Shown here: in pieces, positions 59,594 to 64,000 of the stretch
Layout: the number at the start of each line of letters is the position of its first letter
Position numbering within the stretch: the first letter of the stretch is position 1
Assembly (NCBI GenBank): GCA_004431415.1
Contig: QPMI01000483.1
Coordinates: forward strand, 310,001 to 374,000
Direction: 5' to 3'
Length of the DNA: 64,000 nucleotides
DNA from: Cyanophora paradoxa
Taxonomy: Eukaryota > Glaucocystophyceae > Cyanophorales > Cyanophoraceae
Translations under genes and position numbers: made by a program
Notes under the pieces: generated by a model
Database searches by the model: none
Seen by the model: only the letters and a program-made list of their open reading frames with translations
Told to the model about the DNA's origin: nothing

Positions 59594-62549
59594 ATGCTCG
59601 TTAGCACGATCGCAGCAAGGCGCCGGGGCTGCGCGGCCCTCGGCGTCGTTCTTCGTACGCGTCCACAGCCTGGTCGCCGCGATGATGAGACGGGCTTCAA
59701 GTTCGCATCCAGAGCGACCGCCGCATCCGCGAGCTTCCTACAGCTGGCGCTACGGAGAGCGCTCTGGACGCGGGCGCAATGGCGTCAGCAGCCGCAGCCT
59801 CGCCAGCTGCTGCACGCAACGCGGCCCGCTGAAATGCGCGGCGGCGAAGAGCAACGTCGCAGCGCGGCTGCGGCTCCGGACACGGATCGGCTTTATGCCC
59901 AACAGCCGTCGACGTCGAGTGATATCGGTGGCCAAATTCCTGACGAGGGACCCGACTCAGCTGCAGCTGCAGCGCAGCCGCAAACGAGCACGAGTCGGTG
60001 GGGCCCGAGCAGCTTCAAGGCCCTGTTCGCGAAGGGAGACATCGAGAAGCCGGAGAGCATCTTCGAGAGGCATGTTCGAGAGGGCACCGCTGAGAGCATG
60101 TACCTCACGGATTTGATCAAAGGCCTCATCGCCTCGGGGCGGCTAGACCGCGCCAGGGAGCATTTCGACCGAGCGGTTCGTGGGGAGGCAGGTTATCCAC
60201 CCGCCAACTCGTTCCACTACACATGTCTCAGTGCGCGCTGTTTGCGGGCCCACAGCTGTCTCCGCGGGCGCACACTGACGCCAGTCTCTCCCACGAGCAG
60301 TCGACGGGTACTTGGATGTGCCGCGCCTGCACGAGGCGTGGGCGCTCACGGAGAGGATGCTGCGCGAGTTCGAGGGGCAGATGACGGCGGGCCCGTACAG
60401 CGTCGCCGTGCGAGCCTGCTGCGCCGTGGCCCTCGACGCGAGGCGGACCTCGTGCGTCGGCCCCCCCCCTCCCCCCCCTCCCCCCCCCTCCCCCCCCCCC
60501 CCGCCCTCGCCGACGCGGCTGGCGCAGGGTGAACGCGGAGCTGGGCCAGCGCTGCGAGGCGCTCGCCAAGAGACTCGTGGACGAAGCCTTGGAGCGCCGA
60601 GTGCTAGCTGAAATCGCCGACGTGCAGCCGATGGTGCGCTGCCCGGCAGCCCGGGTCTCCGACGTGCGCGTCCAGCGCGCGGGATCGATGCCGCGCGCAG
60701 ATCGACTTCTACGCTCGCATGGGTCGCATTCAAGACGGCATCGAGGTCATCCGCCGCTGTATGGCAGCCGGCATCCAGCTCCGGCCCGGCTTCTTTGCTA
60801 CCCTCATCAGCGGGTGTGCCCGGCTCGGATCGGTGGCGGGCCTCACGATGGGGGCGGGGCTGCTCGAGCTCATGCGGGAGCACGGGGTCAAGCCCGACGA
60901 ATTCGTCTGGGGTGCGCCGGCGCCGGCGCCGAGCCCTCCGTGGCCGGGCAGCTGCGAGCGGGCCGGGGCGCGCAGGGGCGTACCTGAAGCTCTGCATGGC
61001 GTTCCCCGAGGCGGCGGCGCGGGAGCTCGCGGGGCGGCTGAGGGCCAAGCGCCTCGCGCCCGACGCCGACGGCCTCGCGACGCTGCTCCTCGGCGAGATG
61101 TCCGCCGCCGGGCTCACCGTCAGCAGCGTCTGCTACAACACCGTCGTCCGCCCCGCCCCGCCGCCCCCGCCCGCCCCCGCCCCGCCGGCCCCCGCTCGAG
61201 CCGCCCTCGCGCCCAGATCCAGCACCTCGTCAACACGCAGCAGGACGAGCTGGCGCTGGGCTGGGTGCAGCGCGCCCGGGGGGCGGGGCAGGCCACCCCG
61301 GCCACCTACACCATCCTCCTGAAGCGCACCGGCCCGCCCGCCCCCGCCCGCCCCCGCTGCCAGGCCGCGCCTGCGCCCGCGGGCCTGACTCGGCTGGCGG
61401 GGGCGGGGGGGCAGCGAGTTCGGGGTGGCCGGACCCCGCGCAGGCGTACAAGGCGCTGGCGATGATGCGGGAGGACGGCCTGGAGCCCGACTGGACGATG
61501 AAGACCCTCCTCGTCAAGGTCCCCGCCCCCGCCCCTCCCGCCCCCGCCCCGCCCCCGGGCGCCCCGGGCGCCCCGCCGGCGCCTCCGACGGGGCGGGCAG
61601 ATCTTCGCGAACGCGGGGGAGCTGGAGAGGGCGCAGGCGCTGGTGGCGGAGCTGCTCGAGGCCTCCGAGGCCGGCGCCTTCGCCATCAACAGCGTCAACC
61701 TCTCCGTCATCTTCGGTGCCCGCCCGCCCCGCCCGCCCCGCCCCGCCCCGCCCCCCGGCGCCCCGCCCTCGACGCCCGGGGCGGGCAGCGTCGTTCGGGC
61801 GGATGAAGAGCGAGGAAGGGGCTCGGAGGGCGACGGCGCTGCTGGGGGCGCTGCGGGCGGGCAAGCACGGGGGGACGCGGAACCTCGAGCGGGACACCGT
61901 CAACGCCATCGTCACCGTGCGCCCGCCCCGCCGGCGCCTCTCGCCGCGGAGCGCGCTCTCATGTGCGGCGCGGCGCGGGGCGGGGCAGGCGTACTCGAGG
62001 AGCAGAGAGCCGGAGACGACGGTGCGCGTCGCCCGGGAGCTCCTCGAGGAGCGCCGCCTCCGCGCCAACCGCATCGTCCGTGCCCCCGCCCCCGCCCGCG
62101 CCATCGCCGGCCGCCCACCCCGGCCCGCAGCTGCTCGAGCAGGTCGCCAAGTCCTTCTGGTGGAGCCACGCGCCGGTGCAGATCATCGACGCCGTCAACA
62201 GCTTCCTCGAAGACGAGCGCCTCGCGCCGGCCAGCATGGCCGAGGACGCCCCCTGGGTGCCCCCCTCGGGCCCCCGGCCCCGCCCCGCGCCCCCGCGCTG
62301 AGCGCCGGGCGGCAGGGCGTGCTGGTGGAGACTGTCTTCAGGTGGGAGCCGGTCCCGCGCAGGGCGGACGCGGAGAAGCAGCGCGTCGCGGCGGCCCGGC
62401 GCCTGCTCGTCCTCCTGAAGCGCTACGGCGTGCGCGTGGAGGCCGTCGGGGGCGGGGCGGCCCTCCGCGAGCTCGCCTCCCGCGGCGACTCCGGGCCCGC
62501 GGCGCGCCCTCCAGCTCGCGTTAGCTGGCCGCGGCGCCGGAGCGGCTAG
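59594..62549 (+). CDS. Pentatricopeptide-repeat (PPR) protein, probably organellar
   Basis: RNA-binding helical-repeat protein for organellar RNA processing. The ATG at 59,594 opens an Arg-rich, acid-poor leader (MLVSTIAARRRGCAALGVVL) that looks like a mitochondrial or plastid transit peptide. Degenerate PPR units follow: YLTDLIKGLIASGRLDRARE, IDFYARMGRIQDGIEVIRRC, FATLISGCARLGSV, LGEMSAAGLTVSSVCYNTVV, AYKALAMMREDGLEPDW and NAGELERAQALVAELLEASE. The repeats span about 60,080-62,150. About a dozen C-rich introns; acceptors mostly GCAG. No SMR, DYW or E domain is visible. The last exon ends at the TAG at 62,549. Confidence 0.8.
60461..60503 (+). repeat. Poly-C tract with T interruptions in a PPR-gene intron
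   Basis: Runs of 8-14 C separated by single T, inside the intron between ALDARRTS and RVNAELGQRCEALAKR. It forms the pyrimidine-rich core of that intron. Confidence 0.9.
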
Positions 62550-62890
62550 CTGCAGCGCGGGGCGCCCCGCAGCTGGCGCCCACGTTGCGGCGGTGGCGAC
62601 GCGCGCCTCTCCCCGCGCGACGAGTCCGGCCCACCCCTGGCGGCAGGCCTCTTGGGCGGCCCGCCCCATTCTGCCCCTTCGCCCGTCTAGAGCTGAAGCT
62701 ACAACGCGGCCGCGGGGACGGGGCTCGTGGCGCCTCGAGGGATTCTCGCTGCAATTCAAGAACTCATCGCATTGAAACAGCAAAAGGATAAATGAATCAT
62801 TGAATACGCGGACACGCAAAACTATTCCGCGTAGCGATATCGATGAAAGCGAACTAGCAAAGGGGATCGATGCCGTCCCCCCGGCGGGGG
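62550..62890. other. Spacer between convergent PPR and EF-hand-like genes
   Basis: Both neighbours end here. GC-rich to 62,750, then AT-rich 62,760-62,860 (probable 3' UTR DNA). No gene recognised. Confidence 0.5.
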
Positions 62891-64000
62891 CTAGTCGGGG
62901 GGGTTGAGGTCGCTGCCGCGGCTGCGGTGGGAGCGCGCCGGCTCCGAGCGCCCGTCCTCCGTCATCGCCACGCTCCCCAGCCGCGCCGTCCGCGAGGTCT
63001 CCACCGGGGGGAGCCCCGCCCCGCCCGCCCCCGTCCCCGCCGCCGCCGCCGCCGCCGCCTCGGCGAGGGCGCGCGGCCAGAGCGCCGGCGCCGCCGCCGC
63101 CGCCCCCGCGTCCAGGCCGGCGTCGAAGACGGGCGAGACGGCGCGCCCCGCCGCCCGGTGCGCCGCCGCCGCCGCCGCCCGGCACGCCCCGCACGCCTCC
63201 CGCCAGCGCCCGGCCTCGCGCGCCGCCCTGTACCGCCCCGCCGCCTCCGCCGCCCCGGCGGCGCCGGCCGCCTCGGCCTTCTGGAGGGCGGCGGCGCGGG
63301 CCTCCCACGCCTTGGCCAGCAGCGCCTCGCGCTGGGCCGCCTGCGGGAGGTCAGGCGGGGCGCGGGGCGGGCCGGGCCGGGGCGCGCGCCGTGAGGTGGA
63401 GGATGCCGAGGGCCCGGAGGAGCGAGAAGGCGTGGGGGTACGGGATCGCCGCGCCCCCGTGGGGCGCCGCCGCCTGCTCGAAGGCCGACTCGACCTGCGG
63501 GAGAGGGGGTGAGGCGGACGGGGGGTACGCGATCCTCGGGCCCCGCGCACGAGCTCGTCGTCGGCGCACGGCTCCGCGACGGCGACGAAGGCGAGGAACT
63601 CGTCCAGCTGCGCGCCCCCGTCGGCGGGGCGCTCGAGGGCGGGGCGGGGCGGGGCGGGCACGGAGAGGAGGCCGTCGGCGTCGGCGTCGAAGAGCGGCAA
63701 GCACGCCGCCAGGTCCGCCACCGCCTCCGCCTGCCCCCCGCCCCCCGCCTTGGGCCTCTGCTCTGCTCTGGGGCGCGCGGGGGGCGGGGCACCTCGGCGG
63801 CGGCGAGGGCGTCGGCGGCGGCCTCGAGGAGCAGGAAGGAGTCGACGCGGCGGTAGCCCGTCTCGGGGTCCGCCTCGGCCGCCCCGCGAGGCGCGCCTGC
63901 AGCGCCTGCAGCGCCGGCCCCGGCAGCCGGTGCCCAGCGCCCCCGCCGCCGCCTGCCCCGCGTCAGCCCCGCCGGCCCGGAGGGGCCCCGGGGCCGGGGC
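62891..64000 (-). CDS. Ala-rich EF-hand-like protein (5' part outside window)
   Basis: Stop TAG at 62,891-62,893; the gene runs off the right edge. Exons seen from the edge inward: ETGYRRVDSFLLLEAAADAL, then VADLAACLPLFDADADGLLS followed across an intron by GGAQLDEFLAFVAVAEPCAD (a probable EF-hand with DADADG loop start, interrupted by an intron), FEQAAAPHGGAAIPYPHAFS with LLRALGILHLT, then an Ala-rich coiled-coil-like stretch (LLAKAWEARAAALQKAEAAG) and a polar tail ending RSRGSDLNPPD. Introns near 63,360-63,400, 63,500 and 63,640 are C-rich. A calcium-binding role is inferred from one motif only. Confidence 0.55.
   Translation of the reverse strand, partial: APAPGPLRAGGADAGQAAAGALGTGCRGRRCRRCRRASRGGRGGPRDGLPPRRLLPAPRGRRRRPRRRRGAPPPARPRAEQRPKAGGGGQAEAVADLAACLPLFDADADGLLSVPAPPRPALERPADGGAQLDEFLAFVAVAEPCADDELVRGARGSRTPRPPHPLSRRSSRPSSRRRRPTGARRSRTPTPSRSSGPSASSTSRRAPRPGPPRAPPDLPQAAQREALLAKAWEARAAALQKAEAAGAAGAAEAAGRYRAAREAGRWREACGACRAAAAAAHRAAGRAVSPVFDAGLDAGAAAAAPALWPRALAEAAAAAAAGTGAGGAGLPPVETSRTARLGSVAMTEDGRSEPARSHRSRGSDLNPPD

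Noticed and set aside
1-64000. CRISPR arrays, bacterial operons, rRNA or tRNA genes
   Set aside because: No regularly spaced repeats, no Shine-Dalgarno-led polycistrons and no tRNA- or rRNA-like segments were recognised. The pervasive introns exclude a bacterial source.

Overview
The window is nuclear DNA of a microbial eukaryote. Nearly every gene is cut by many very short introns of about 45-80 bases, coding continues on both strands, and the genes recognised are eukaryotic (kinesin, proteasome beta subunit, gamma-tubulin complex protein, PPR protein, HYPK, RPGRIP1L). The organism is almost certainly ciliated. GC content switches gene by gene between about half GC and extremely GC-rich, where introns are runs of C with a GTGCGCC-type donor. 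GC-AG introns are common. This fits a microalga or related protist (compact, GC-rich, short-introned ochrophyte- or haptophyte-like genomes come to mind), but I cannot name the species from the sequence.

Layout, left to right. 1-5 kb: 3' part of a GCP6-like gamma-tubulin complex gene, then a small Sfi1-like WR-repeat gene. 5.2-11.5 kb (minus): a kinesin-3 motor ending in a CaaX-like box. It shares a divergent promoter with 12-13.1 kb (plus), the 20S proteasome beta2 subunit. 13.6-16.7 kb: a 53BP1-like protein with an Ala-Pro tract, a PHD finger and tandem BRCTs. 17-21.7 kb (minus): an RPGRIP1L-like transition-zone protein. 22.2-31.4 kb: a large inverted duplication with 3.6 kb arms, each carrying a secreted IPT/CUB gene. 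The right copy reads intact and the left copy has frameshifts. The 1.9 kb loop carries an F-box plus PP2C-like gene with degenerate metal ligands. 32.0-32.5 kb (minus): HYPK. 32.8-43.0 kb (plus): a very large gene with two TIR domains, a transmembrane segment, a coiled coil, a WD40-like propeller and a terminal signature typical of bacterial TIR/WD40 proteins.

43-45.5 kb is the largest gene-free stretch. 45.5-47.4 kb (minus): an armadillo-like protein. 47.8-53.5 kb (plus): a repetitive WW/IQ protein with three copies of a CEP164-like module. 53.6-59.3 kb: a 5.77 kb DNA transposon with 145-bp terminal inverted repeats, a 5-bp target duplication, an integrase-type gene and a second convergent gene. 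59.6-62.5 kb (plus): an organellar PPR protein. 62.9 kb to the end (minus): the 3' part of an Ala-rich EF-hand-like gene.

Several genes serve microtubule-organising centres and cilia (GCP6-like, Sfi1-like, kinesin-3, RPGRIP1L, CEP164-like WW/IQ). The most unusual items are the bacterial-type TIR-TM-WD40 gene, the inverted duplication with its one-sided homopolymer decay, and the transposon whose introns are built from repeats of a motif in its own termini. All splice structures were inferred by eye from frame, phase and family resemblance; no transcript or database evidence was available.
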